From Notolepis coatsorum (taxonomy: Eukaryota > Chordata > Actinopteri > Aulopiformes > Paralepididae), in contig OZ020598.1 of the NCBI GenBank assembly GCA_963971535.1, positions 90,062,021-90,126,020 of the forward strand: a stretch of 64,000 nt of DNA, given 5' to 3'. Position 1 is the first letter of the stretch. Every line of letters begins with the position of its first letter. Shown one piece after another: positions 53,401-63,460 of the stretch. The position numbers and the translations under genes are program-made. A model generated the notes under the pieces. It made no database searches. It saw only the letters and a program-made list of their open reading frames with translations, and had not been told where the DNA came from.

Positions 53401-53859
53401 GCTGGGGGAAGACGCTAGTTGAGGTGATCGGCTTCTGGTAGTACTCGTTGGAGATCCGTTCTCCTGTCGCGTACCGAGGAGATCCATCTCCTGGGTGCGT
53501 GTCTCTTCTTGTGGTGGGTCGGGTTCCATCCCTGGAGAGCTTTCTTTATCCTGGAGCTCTCCGGGGACTACCTCTTCGACGTTGGCGGGGGGTAAAGTCA
53601 TGTCAGGTCCCTCCTGGTCCCCACCGTGAGCTTGGTCAGTTACGTTAGAACCCACTAGGGTCTCTACTGGCGGGGTAGCCTGGTCGGTAGGGTTGGACAT
53701 AATTTTACTATCTACTTTTTCCGCGTTTAACGTCTGTAGAAAGCTAGGTAGTATACTGGCAACGTAATCCTCTAAGTACTGAGGTGTCTGCCGTCTACGC
53801 TGCGGGCGATCTATTTTAGGAGAACCGTTTTGTGGAGTGTTCATCATTGGCCATGTCAA
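50440..53859 (-). CDS. BEL gag-protease-RT start, ending at an in-frame TGA
   Basis: 1139 residues. The order is: basic N-terminus; Glu/Arg/Ala-rich coiled coil (about 155-270); proline-rich linker; gag capsid-like domain of DUF1759 type (about 440-595); Cys/His knuckles (CPYCEKEHWLSHC and CYRCARSHMAADC, about 676-735); aspartic protease VLDDGSE (about 785); and RT from about 1000 to GDIKGMF, the first catalytic Asp. The TGA then cuts the palm domain. The context is TGA-CTA-G. BEL elements usually encode one gag-pol frame, and here both halves are in the same frame. Confidence 0.93.
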   Translation of the reverse strand: MTWPMMNTPQNGSPKIDRPQRRRQTPQYLEDYVASILPSFLQTLNAEKVDSKIMSNPTDQATPPVETLVGSNVTDQAHGGDQEGPDMTLPPANVEEVVPGELQDKESSPGMEPDPPQEETRTQEMDLLGTRQENGSPTSTTRSRSPQLASSPSEADKMLAQAFIASLAASTERDRLQAQTLSEREHSSMERERLQAQQRSDEDRIRLEIRRLQTEENMGRDRAEAQRAAAEAQRAAVGAQREAERNLALTKREAERDRLQAQIMEQLITRVTPPPSARGSRASSRQGSRAPSPTRSSDPEPGQQREPIPLSEPLSRPVQARPSNREEPAYTAERLNRRLQDLDDLPEEEEEGEEESQAQQHHRTPQDQEVQYSPDFTPAALRYRPPTQFTGELDARPAQRNSTWVRGPWYPAGTSPSRHVRGDSPRRPLLQRSPMCQPSMASYLGTPTFPDFTHENRAQYTELRMCLETMMSDVTDEPYKYAILLKHLKVPRAHNIALAYSTSTTPYTAALAALDQRYGRIWDYVIQEIRNIDRLPPATDNRSLDDLSIKVQSLVGMLGVQKEKGMHELYANSNVERILEKLPPARQERFRWQRDHRDPNGPEPSLLDLADFLAREVNSLQLDTFVRSTPSSREGPRRANDGRRLVTVMHQAESVPSNKNHSTPSMKEKWKIVCPYCEKEHWLSHCDTFKKMTADEVSQWIKSNRRCYRCARSHMAADCRLKKRCSRCDGAHLDVLHDSNRRKPAPSSSTKASVMYIDPASSGGARVLLKVVRITLSYEDKVMDTYAVLDDGSEKTLLLASAAAQLGLRGSEETMTIRTIRRDLKAIKGENVSFTIAASGQPERRYRITNAFTSQDIGLSQYTYPIAKLMDKYVHLRQLPIPLIDGATPTLLIGSDHAHLIVPMDRVHTGPRGCPAAVETRLGWTLQGPLSRSTNRTAATSCLHSRVTEEDTTLLQHVERLWTLETMPFKNEKKHIRSKEDIYAIALLERGTKRVKVNGVMRYATPLLRREGMPTFHAPKEATERYLLNTERRLARDPAQATVYRAEIDKLITAGHIKKIDIKEADQTTESWYVPHHKVHHNGKDRIVFNCSYQIGSQNLNKELLPGPTLGPSLLGVLLRFRQDKVAISGDIKGMFLQV

Positions 53860-53896
53860 TATTAATACTACTATATTAATATTACGCTAGTTACCC

Positions 53897-53913
53897 TCCG
53901 GCTCGAAGGACCA
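53897..53913 (-). other. BEL primer binding site for tRNA-Tyr
   Basis: TCCGGCTCGAAGGACCA on the plus strand equals the 3' end of vertebrate tRNA-Tyr including CCA. The minus-strand element carries its complement, two bases from the 5' LTR. Confidence 0.85.
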
Positions 53914-53915
53914 AT

Positions 53916-55246
53916 TGTAACTGAGGGGTACAATTCCCTGACTGTATTATATAAGTATGGTATCATTAAACCACTACTGTCTTATGTACATTACTACTGG
54001 CCATACAGTACACAGGTATATTAGATGAACACTTCCCACAATGACACGGTTCCACACAAAACTGGGTTTAAGAATATTTATTAGCAGCAATGATAGTATA
54101 TAACAATACTTTACGTAGGGTTGCGCTTATAAGGCGAAATAATGTGCGTGAGCAAATCAATAACGTAAGTCCATTATCATATTACGCAGGAGATAATGAA
54201 TACCACCTGTATCTTAGGAATTATATCTATGGTACACTAGTAAGGCAGCGGGAGATACTGGTAGGGTCCCTCCGGTTGTAAGCCAGCAAGGGGAGAGGAT
54301 TTGTCGGTAGTAGAGTCTGGGTCAACGATGAATAGAGAGACTCCAAGTACAGGAGACGGTGCAATAATCTCTTGATCCGCAGACGAATAACAGCTGTTCT
54401 CCGTGGCATGCAGCTCCGCATGGAAGAAAGCTAGCCAGCCTCAGGCTTCTGAGAGGCGGGCTCGACGTTGCTCCTCACAGGGTAAATCCCACACAATTGT
54501 GGGTGTAGACGATTCTCCGCTCCATCAATTACAGGACCAAAGCAAATATAATCCAGCCGAAAAGGGCTATGTAGTCGTCGGGTAGGTTATCCAGTGTACA
54601 TGTCCACACGGTCCTCGTCTAGGGCTCCTCGGGTGAAGGCGCCAGGGTAAGCTGCCCAGCCTGGATAAGCACACTAGCTGGTACGAGGAAACGTTGGTGA
54701 TGCTGGTCACTGTAGAACGGTAGCCGGTACGATACACTATACATAAATAGACTATTACTGAATTAATAGAATAGGTCGAACTCGACGGTACAGCGTTAAA
54801 CTCTGATACTTCAGTTATTAATTCGCACGCGGTCTCAATGCTCTATTTGGGGCCAAACAGGCCATACTTCACCGCACGTTGTATCGTGGGTGAGGCTTCA
54901 ACTTATTGGGTAACTTAACTTCTGTATTCACCTGCGCCGTATTTATACGTTAGGTGAACAAACTAGTACCAGCCCTATTCCTGTCTCGTATCCTTGCGCA
55001 GAGCCGTTCATGCCTAGGCATGTCTTTGACGGTGACTTTGAACTAGACCCTGGGGGTATGGCAATGGCGCCTAAGGGACCGCTGTCCAATAGGAGAACGA
55101 AATATTATGGTCTGTACTAGGTTAAAGGGATATTCTGTGTATATGTACAAGGAATACACAAGGGATATCAAACGATATACAAATATTATGCAATATATAT
55201 CAATCAATAAATATATATATTCGGTTTAATCTGATCCTTCGTAACA
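53916..55246 (-). repeat. BEL 5' LTR
   Basis: Collinear with 46232-47545 except for a 17-bp insertion at about 54601-54617 and about four substitutions. Confidence 0.93.
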
Positions 55247-55911
55247 GCCATTGTACAAGGACAGAGAAATGAATTGCAAAAGACAGAGCAGTAAAGTGTG
55301 TTGCAGTATACAGTATGACATTATGTGAGTATGAGTCAATTATGCTAAGCTAGTTATGTATGTACAGTGTTCAGTATACAGTGTTACAAGTATGAATACA
55401 CTGATAATAAACAAGTCTAGCCAGTGTTTTAAAGTAATAATCGTGTCACTCTATATTGCCAACTGATAATACAATAATGATTCTACCCAGTTCATTGATA
55501 TTTTTAGATTTGTTAAAAAAACTCATCTGAAATTATGTGTGTTCTGTCATCAGCAGCATTTTTTTTATAATTTTTTTTAAGATGGAAAGCAATACAGTGC
55601 CAAAACTGTATAACATGATATATAATTAATTCTAAGAATTAGCCTACAACTGTCGTAAATATGTTTTGTAAACTAATTACAGGCTCTACAAATGTAAACA
55701 ACCCCACCTCCCTTTTAATGTTGTGAGGATTCTGTGTCTTTGATGTAATGATGCTCTAAAGTGAGAGCATAGGCCAAGTAATAAGCTAGTCTGTTTCACC
55801 AAACGTGATCTGTAAGAATTGCACAGATTGGAAAGAGGAACTATATTTTCTTTCGTCTAGCATGGATTGGTTTCATAGCCACATGACTGTCCATTGAAAA
55901 AGGGTCAGTCA

Positions 55912-57064
55912 ATACGAATGTGAGAAAGTCAGGAAAATGTGAGATCAAATTGTGATGTTCCTAAGTAAAGTTTTGAATGTAAAGGTGAATAATTCCCCAA
56001 TGGCATGTGTTTTGGGTATAGTACCGAAAGAGATTAAACTACCTAAATACCAGGGAATGTGGTATAGAATGGCCATGCTATCAGGGTGTAGAATTGCCTC
56101 ACGACATTGGAAATCACCCATTGATATTACTTTTAAAGAATGGATGGAACTAATGTTCCGGACAGCATCATATGAAAGGGTAACATATAGAGTTGCAGGG
56201 AGAGAGGATATCTTTGCTGAGGTATGGGACAGTTTTCTACACCTGACTGAACGGTCTGGGGACGAATGATTAAGGTGGGGTTTCAGTATTATCAAAGATG
56301 AATGTGAAAAATGGGATCTGACGTGATGGTACCTATACTTTATATTGTATTATATATGTATATGCATAGATTGTATGTCCGGATGGTGTATCTATGGAAT
56401 GGCCACTTTCTCTATCACACTCTCACATGCGCATATCTAGCCGCATACGCATGTCTAGGACACACATACTCGTATGTGTACATAACTGAATTACACACAC
56501 TCATATGCACAAGGCTGAGATATACATGCCAGAGGCACACATACACGCATATACTCACTTGTAGGGAACAGGCATACACACACGTACTTACACATATTTG
56601 AAGCATAAGCTCTCACTTACACATATAGGGGATATACACATACATAGGGGACACACACATACATAGCTGAGACGCACATGCATATACACACCTGAGATAT
56701 ACACTCACACAGGTGGCAGAGACGCACATGGATACGAGACACACACAGAAGGTAGGATTACAGTCACGTACCTGAGATGCACACACACACACGTATGAGA
56801 CATACACACATACCTGCTCGCAGGTAGATCGGTCTATATGTAACGTATGTGCATCAGGGATATATATGCACAATGTATAGTAATGTTTTTTTAATTTCCA
56901 TGTCAGTTGTTAATGTGTTTGTATGAGGCTTTTGTATGTTTTGTATGATGTTACGAAAAAGAAAAAGACAAATCTTGGATGTTGCATATTATGCTGTGGA
57001 AAGATGTCTTGTGAATATTGGAAAGATTTGTGCAAAAATATCAATAATAATTTAAAAAAAAAAA
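55912..57064 (+). mobile_element. 5'-truncated L1/Tx1-like LINE with poly(A) and 9-bp TSD
   Basis: The frame at 55952-56269 encodes a LINE C-terminal domain with the LLSG.R/A..HW-type motif (AMLSGCRIASRHWKSP, FKEWMELMFRTASYERV). It is followed by a 3' UTR that has grown CA-rich repeats (56410-56850) and a terminal A run at 57053-57064. GGTCAGTCA occurs on both sides (55903-55911, 57065-57073). Confidence 0.75.
56410..56850. repeat. Degenerate (ACACAT)n-rich minisatellite in the LINE 3' UTR
   Basis: Imperfect units of ACACACATAC, GAGATACACAC and GAGACGCACATG. The open frames are repeat artefacts. Confidence 0.75.
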
Positions 57065-57230
57065 GGTCAGTCAGACCCTTTTTAAATCCATAACTCTCAT
57101 GCAAATCCCTGACCCCATGAGAAAAAAAACTGAAACCTAAGTAACAGGAGCTGCTCAGCTCAGCCAATCTCTTAGTAATAAAACAATATTCTGAGCACTT
57201 TTTTTGTACCACTCCTGTAACAGAGTAGCC

Positions 57231-57326
57231 CTGTCTGAATCCTAGTAAGCCCAATATGTCCTTTTGTCTGAAGCCTAGTAAGCCCAATATGTCCCTTGGC
57301 CTGAACCTAGTAAGCCCAATATGTCC
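57231..57326. repeat. 31-bp tandem repeat, 3 copies
   Basis: CCTAGTAAGCCCAATATGTC recurs three times with TGTCTGAAT/TGTCTGAAG/GGCCTGAA spacers, about 170 bp before EXOSC3 exon 2. Confidence 0.85.
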
Positions 57327-57492
57327 CACTATGGGGTTCCTTTAGGCTGAGTGGTAGATGGTTGGTTTCCCATGCAGGAGACTCTGAGGTGTGTTAACAG
57401 GTGGTTCTGAATAATAAACACAGAGAGCAGAAAAGCTTTAGTATGTTTTGTCATCCCTGACCGTACCGTGTGTCTCTCTCTCTCCTCACCAG

Positions 57493-57642
57493 TATGTCCC
57501 AGCTAAAGGTGAGAGTGTGATTGGCATAATAACTGCCAAATCAGGCGACATCTTCAAGGTGGATGTGGGCGGAAGTGAACAAGCGTCGCTGTCCTACCTG
57601 GCCTTCGAGGGAGCCACCAAGAGGAACAGACCCAACGTGCAG
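57493..57642 (+). CDS. exosc3: EXOSC3 exon 2 (S1 domain)
   Basis: 50 codons in phase 0: [20 protein letters not shown], then [20 protein letters not shown] and TKRNRPNVQ. This is the highly conserved S1 region of Rrp40. Acceptor CACCAG and donor GTTGGT. Confidence 0.95.
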
Positions 57643-57866
57643 GTTGGTGTGATATCTGGCTTCTTAAGCTGTGGAGCTGAGGCCATGTGATCTCATCAAC
57701 TTTTCACATGACACATTGAACTGATCTTATACAAAGTGCCATTGCCCGTGAGCTGCCACAAGGGGCAGAGTGGCTAACATTGCCGGTCTAGGTTCTTCAC
57801 ATCTATGTCTGTCAATGGACTCATTGTCATATTTCAATATTTTGTGTGTTCATTGTCATATTTCAA

Positions 57867-58050
<184 letters not shown>

Positions 58051-58062
58051 TGTCTAATGAAG

Positions 58063-58210
58063 GTGGGGGACCTGGTTTACTCTCAGTTCATTATAGCCAA
58101 TAAGGACATGGAACCAGAGCTGGCTTGTATTGACAGCTGTGGACGAGCCAACGGCATGGGCGTGTTTGGAGCCGGGGGGCTTCTCTTCAAGACCTGGGAC
58201 TGGTGCGCAG
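58063..58210 (+). CDS. exosc3: EXOSC3 exon 3, with an apparent frame break near its end
   Basis: [20 protein letters not shown], then [15 protein letters not shown] and GLLFK are clear Rrp40 sequence. The following TWDWCA does not fit the family (LLFK-VTLGL). The fitting residues LGLVR are readable one frame over, as though 4 nt were missing between them. The exon length (148 nt) leaves phase 1, which leads to a TGA six codons into exon 4. Donor GTATGT is intact. Confidence 0.85.
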
Positions 58211-58398
58211 GTATGTAATGTAGACAACTAGACATACCCAAGAGACTGGTCTCTGTCTCTAGTCTTCTGTAGTGTAGACATACCTAAGAGACTGGTAATG
58301 TGATTACAGTAATGTTGTTACTTTGTAACACATGTTCCACGTTGATGTACACTAAAAACCTTGTGGAAGTAATCTTCCCACCCCTGTTCACTATCCAG

Positions 58399-58602
58399 GC
58401 TGTTGGCACCCGTGAGATCATGAGGGACCTGGAGAAGCTGTTTCCCTCGGAGCTGGTTGTGGGCATGAATGGCCGGGTGTGGGTCAAGGCCAACAGCATC
58501 CAGCAGACTCTAATCGTGGCCAACCTCCTGGAGAGCTGTGAGAACATGACCGCCCAGCAACGACACGCCCTCTTTAGGAAGGTGTCCGACGGTTCACTGT
58601 AG
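58399..58602 (+). CDS. exosc3: EXOSC3 exon 4 (KH domain, stop), with a second frame break
   Basis: The long frame gives EIMRDLEKLFPSELVVGMNG, RVWVKANSIQQTLIVANLLE and ends SDGSL-stop at 58600-58602, which is family-like. The first codons fit the family only in another frame (LLAP), again as though 4 nt were missing. AATAAA at 58678-58683 gives the polyadenylation signal. The two breaks do not compensate each other. Confidence 0.85.
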   Translation, partial: AVGTREIMRDLEKLFPSELVVGMNGRVWVKANSIQQTLIVANLLESCENMTAQQRHALFRKVSDGSL

Positions 58603-58720
58603 ATTTCACATTTGAAATGGACAATCTCTCTCTTCTTCTTTATCTTTTTTTCTACGTCCTATTGTGTTTTATTTTGTAATAAATCAAAATGACTTCATCT
58701 ATCAGCCTATAATTGTTTTT

Positions 58721-58965
58721 TTATTCAACGTGCTGCTTGCCAGGGTGCCTGTCTGTCCACAGGTGCTGCAGCTGTTCTGCCTCACTCTCCGTGTGTTTTA
58801 TCACATGAGTCTTCAAGTTACTTTTCTGAGAAAACGCTTTGTGACAAACTTGACACGCCCATTTCTCATGTGTGGGTCGTCGTGTGATGTTTAAAATTCC
58901 CCAACCGAGTGAACGCTTTGCCACAGACTTTGCAACAATAGGGTTTCTCTCCTGTATAGACGACT
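58721..58965 (-). pseudogene. C2H2 zinc-finger gene 3' end (two fingers, frameshifted)
   Basis: On the minus strand [28 protein letters not shown] is one finger. The next (CQVCHKAFSQKSNLKTHVIK-H) is in a different frame because the TGEK linker between them is short by about 2 nt. The protein ends ...GKQHVE at TAA 58721-58723, overlapping an AATAAA. It converges on EXOSC3, whose polyadenylation signal is about 40 bp away. The upstream part is lost near 58965. Confidence 0.75.
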
Positions 58966-59240
58966 TTGCATTAAAGGAAACACTCCAACATTTTGGTAAA
59001 ATACACTTATTATTATCCATCTTCCCCGGAGCCAGGCAAGAAGACTGATATCAGTTTAATCTCTGTGTTCATCCAATAGCCCCAGAGAGAGGTCAAGGAG
59101 CATACTAGCCTAGCTTAGCACAAGGACTGGGAGCAGCTAGCCTAGCTTAGCACACGGACTGGGAGCAGCTAGCCTAACTCCATCAAAAGTGAAGAAATAC
59201 AATAGAGATCAAATTTATTTCAATGTTCTCATCTGACTCT
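58966..59240. mobile_element. Non-autonomous repeat with AGCTAGCCTAGCTTAGCACA units
   Basis: Begins GGAAACACTCCAACATTTTG. Two ~34-bp copies of GGACTGGGAGCAGCTAGCCT are found at 59126-59180. It has the look of a common fish DNA-transposon remnant; ends are not defined. Confidence 0.5.
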
Positions 59241-59600
59241 GGGGATGGTGGCAAATACGTGTATTTCAAAAGATGTTGGGGTGACGTGTAACATGTATAC
59301 TGCTACGACTTAAGGTGACCAAACAGAAAAATGTGTTTAAAGTCACATGTCCTTCTAAACATAAACACATTTTTTTATAATTTTTTTGACATGACATAAA
59401 ACTAGACACACAAGCATTAACAGTGAATATCCACAATAAATCACAGGATTATACATTCCAGTATTTGAATCAATATAAATGTAGTTTACGAGATATATAC
59501 ATAATACTTGCAATACAATACAATACATACATGCTCTTGCTCGCTCTTCTTCCCCCCCCTCAGGACCCCCCTTGGATAATCCATCCATTATTTCGTTTCT
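59241..59600. other. Intergenic, nothing recognised
   Basis: No supported exon. AT-rich with a short TACAATACAATACATAC repeat. Confidence 0.5.
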
Positions 59601-62150
59601 AACCAAGGATTACAATTCATATGCTAACCTTTATTCTCTCCACCACTTCTAACCAGATTGCAATGCTGGCTTCATTGACACCTAAAATTCTTGCTGTAGA
59701 TATCTCTAGATATATCACATCGAGATAGGTAAGAACCCATACCTTCAGGCACATTTTATCCAGTTGAATCCAGCGTGATGCTATCAACTTTTTAGCAGCC
59801 GTAAGACCGGACAAAATGTGTCTCTTTAGCTGTATAGAGGCTGCTAACTGAGAAACATCATTCAACAACAATATGAAGGCAGTACAGGTATGGTCAGAAA
59901 AAAAAATTCTGATAATTGCGTGGTTACTTCTTCCCAGAATATCTTAACAGGGGGGCATTCCCAGTAGGCCATACATATGTATAAATGTACCGATATCACC
60001 CCTTAGACACAAGGAGCATAGAGAGTCTTGTTTAAGCCCCATTCGGTTCAATCTTATAGGAGTCAGGTAAGTCCTATGAATATAATTAAGATTAATCTGT
60101 TGATGATCCGGGTTGCGTGACGCTAGTCGAACGTTTGCCCAGACTTCTTGCCAATCAAAGTCTACTTCCAAGTCTGGTATATCCCTCCTCCAGACTGAGT
60201 CTAAGGGGAGGATTCCATACGAAGACGTAAGTAAGTGATGATAAAAGTCTGATACGAAGCCTCTCGATGTCTCCCTTTCATAGAAGAATTTGTGATATCT
60301 GTGGTGCTCAAGTGGTATCTTTAATGGGACTCCATGAGCCTTCAAAGTTGCTAATAACTGTATATAGAAATAATAAGTGGAGCTGGTGAGGTTAAATTTG
60401 TTATGAATTTCATGATAGCTACAGAAACCCCGTTCGTTGAAGATATCTCCCAATGTATGTATGCCCTGCTTTTCCCATTTGGGATATCTGATAGGTCGTT
60501 GTGCAATAAGGAGTGCATTGTTATTGAATAGGGGAGAATGGCTATGCCATTTATGTTGGTTAGTAAATTTTTTCTGTGTGTCACGCCATATCCGAATCAT
60601 ATGTGTAATAAGAGGACCAAATTTCAAGTCGCATTGCTTAATTGATAATTTGGTGTATACTATATCCTGCAGTCTATGTGGTGCCACTATGTTTTCTTCT
60701 AATGTTCTCCAGGATACAGATGCTTGAGAATCAAACCAGGTGATCAGTGGTCTTAAAGAGAATGCTTTAAAATAGTGGTAGAAGTCTGGAAATGCTAAAC
60801 CTCTGTCGGCTTTGTTTCTCTGTGCGGTGGATCTTTTTATTCGTGGAGGTTTGTTGTTCCAAATAAATTTATATGCGGTAGAGTGTAATTTTTTCCAGTA
60901 ACCAGCAGGGGGGGGGGGGGGGGGGGGGGTAACGGTAACATTGAACTAAAGAAGTTGATTCTAGGTAAAACATCCATCTTAACTATTGATACTCGGGCCT
61001 GTACTGAGTTTTTAAGTTTTGACCACCTGTCAAAGTCATTTGTGATCCTATCTTGGAGTCTTGTATAATTATACTTCACCGTTTGGCATATAGTAGGGAA
61101 TATTTCAACTCCAAGACATCTAAAGTGTTCTACCATTGGTATACTTCCTGGAAGGATTGTAGTCTTCGCAGAGACATTAAGTGGGAGGAAGGCCGACTTT
61201 GGCCAGTTTATCCTAAATCCTGATAGATTGCCAAAATCATCAATCAGCTTGAGAAGATGAGGCAGTGAGGTGGTAGGGTTTTGCATGAACAATATTACGT
61301 CGTCCGCATATAAACTAATATGATGCTGTGTGCCCTTAATTGAGATTGGCTCTATGGATTGGGATTGTCTTATATACTGTGCTAAAGGCTCTAAGGATAG
61401 AGCAAATAGTCAGTGACAAAGAGGGCAACCCTGTCTGGACGAGCGCAACACAGGAAAGAGTGAGGAGGTGAATTTACCTGTTATAATCATGGCCGATGGG
61501 TCTTTGTATAATACTTTTATCATATTAATGAATCCGTTTCCTAACCCCATCCTTCAGAGTACTGCCCATAAATAAGACCATTCCAACCTATCAAAAGCTT
61601 TCATCGCATCCAAGGATAATACAGCTGTAGGTGGAATGGCATCCTTGCTGGCGTCTAATACATGTAGTAACCGTCTTATATTATCCGTGATCAGGCGGCC
61701 TTTTATGAAACCAGTCTGATCAGGATGAACTAAAGATGTCATATGCTTTTGAAGTCTGATGGCTAGTACCTTAGCATACAGCTTGAGATCGGTTCCGAGG
61801 AGACGGGTCTATAACTACCACATTCGGTGGGTTCTTTGTCCTTTTTAAGGAGGACAGATATGAGTGCCATATTGACGTCCCTGGGGAAGTTCCCCTCTTT
61901 GATTGAGTATAAAATCATATCATGTAATAGGGGTCCAATTACATCCCAACATGAGAGGTACAGTTCTGGTGGGATATCCATCCCAACCAGGAGTCTTACC
62001 AATTTGCATTTCAGATATAGCCTCCCTAAGTCCCTCTAATGTAATAGGTGTATCTAACTGTTTAGCGTCTTCCACTGAGAGTTTAGGTAGGTTAATTTGA
62101 TTAAGAAATGTATCCAGTTTATTTTGATCGAAAACCATTTCTGATTTGAT
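59600..62150 (-). mobile_element. L1/Tx1-like LINE, RT to C-terminus, degraded
   Basis: Minus strand order: YRPVS-type RT entry (GKTPGWDGYP, about 62020; CGSYRPVSS, about 61790), then HPDQTGFIKGRLITDNIRRL and SLDAMKAFDRLEWSYL (about 61610-61740). The catalytic box is SLYADDVILF (about 61300). Further on comes GFRINWPKSAFLPLNVS, and then a long C-terminal region (60687-59944) ending CSLCLRGDIGTFIHMYGLLG and the HILSGLTAAKKLIASRW block (about 59780). Frames are broken in several places, including a G/C homopolymer at 60909-60930. Confidence 0.85.
60909..60930. repeat. Poly-G tract within the LINE
   Basis: A run of about 22 G on the plus strand that inserts proline codons in the LINE frame. Confidence 0.92.
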
Positions 62151-62256
62151 AAGCAGGGTTTTGTGAGGCTGTGATGAGTGGACCTTGGACCCTCCACGTT
62201 CCAGACCTTATTTTTTACTTGAATTGAGAAAAGGACATTTATTTATTTATTATTAA

Positions 62257-62685
62257 AGGGGAACTATCTTATAAATGGCCTTTTTCAGTGTTTAGCATTG
62301 TTTCCTAGCTATGTGAACTTATATTAATATGATCTATGTCTCTAATTCTCATATTGGCGCATTCTTCCAATTCTCCTCTCACAATATTCACCCTCACTGA
62401 ACTGAGTCATTTGAAAATGTGATGATTTGTGATGTCAGAGAGACACCGCTGCATGATAATGTGGCTGTGCGGCATCAGGTACATGATGAGCTGCACACAG
62501 TGGTTTGAGCCCAGGCTCAAAACGGCTCGAGATCTTGAGGTAGAAAAATGCTGTTTTTGAGGACTTGATTAGAAATACAAAACAATGCATTTTTTTGTAA
62601 AAAAAATTACAGAGGTGTTCCATAGACTCACAGGAATTGTGTAAAAGTGCCCAAATGGTGAAATAAATAGTAAAATAGTTCCCCT
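62257..62685. mobile_element. piggyBac-like MITE (429 bp) with TTAA duplication
   Basis: The ends AGGGGAACTAT (62257-62267) and ATAGTTCCCCT (62675-62685) are perfect inverse copies, each bounded by TTAA (62253-62256 and 62686-62689). It shares the AGGGGAA start with the MITE at 7039 but not its interior. It has no coding capacity. Confidence 0.88.
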
Positions 62686-62751
62686 TTAAAGTAATTTAGT
62701 ACCTCAAGTTCAATGTACTTGTCATTGTACTTTCTTTGATTATTTTATTTA

Positions 62752-63078
62752 TTTATATTTTGGGCTTTTTTCTGTATTTTCACCCATCCCAATTCCCTTC
62801 CTGGTCGTTGCGCGCACCAACCTGACAGTGAGGAGTTTCACTGGGGGAAACGTAACGCTATTTCCCCCAGATACCCTCCCTGCTGAACGGGCGCCCCGAC
62901 CGACCAGTAGGAGTCACAGTTTACAATGACCAGGAGACATACCCCACTCGCTAACACTGCCAATTGTGTTAGTAGGGATGACTGACCAAGTCGGAGGTAC
63001 CGCTGACAGCTGGATTCGATCCCAGAGTCTCTGCGGTGGCAGGTGAGTGCTTAGTCCACTGCGGTACCCAGCCGCGCC
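62752..63078 (-). mobile_element. tRNA-derived SINE, fourth copy
   Basis: A tRNA-like head near 63078 with a B-box GATCGAATCC on the minus strand (about 63014-63025). The body matches the SINE at 1931-2386 (GCGCCCCGACCGAC, CAATTGTGTTAGTAGGGATG). No clear duplication is found. Confidence 0.8.
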
Positions 63079-63364
63079 CTCTTCGATTTGACAGTCGGTT
63101 GTTTTACTGCATACAGACATTGATATAACTACTATAATACAAGTGGCCTCTCCAGCCAGATATGCCCTGAATAGGATAAAAACACAAGAAAGCCCAAAGG
63201 CTTATTATCCATTAATATAATAATTCTGAATATGGTCATTTGTTTTTAAATGCTTGCTGGTATACTTGGTATTTAATTTATGTGGTAAATTAACCAACAG
63301 ATTTTCATCAGGAAATTTTGAGTTGTCTTCCCCTTGTATTCAGGGTTCCTACACATCAATAAAA
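63079..63364. other. Intergenic, nothing recognised
   Basis: AT-rich, without supported features. Confidence 0.5.
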
Positions 63365-63460
63365 ATAACTGTCATGACATACATGTCATGATGTCATGTA
63401 TGTTGTGTATGTCATAAATGTTACTATGAATTGAAAATGGGGGACCCTGATGAGAGAAAA
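63365..63460 (+). mobile_element. LINE 3' UTR scrap
   Basis: TGAATTGAAAATGGGGGACC followed by CTGATG is the reverse complement of the 3' UTR block found at 18540-18565 and 22280-22305. It is preceded by CATGACATACATGTCATGAT repeats. Confidence 0.6.

Larger units (their letters stand above)
46232..55246 (-). mobile_element. BEL/Pao LTR retrotransposon, young and nearly intact
   Basis: LTRs of 1314 bp (46232-47545) and 1331 bp (53916-55246) both run TGTAAC...CGTAACA on the plus strand, flanked by the 5-bp duplication GCCAT (46227-46231 and 55247-55251). I count four substitutions and one 17-bp indel between the LTRs, so insertion is recent. The coding region runs on the minus strand from 53859 to 47638 in one frame broken by a single TGA at 50442-50440. 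Gene order is gag, protease, RT, RNase H, integrase. It lies antisense to EXOSC3 in intron 1. Confidence 0.96.
45961..57492 (+). other. EXOSC3 intron 1 (11.5 kb), filled by a BEL element and a LINE
   Basis: Donor GTAAAC at 45961 and acceptor TCTCTCCTCACCAG ending 57492. The intron holds the antisense BEL/Pao provirus-like element (46232-55246) and a sense-strand 5'-truncated LINE (55912-57064). 46070-46231 and 55252-55911 show no other feature. Confidence 0.8.
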
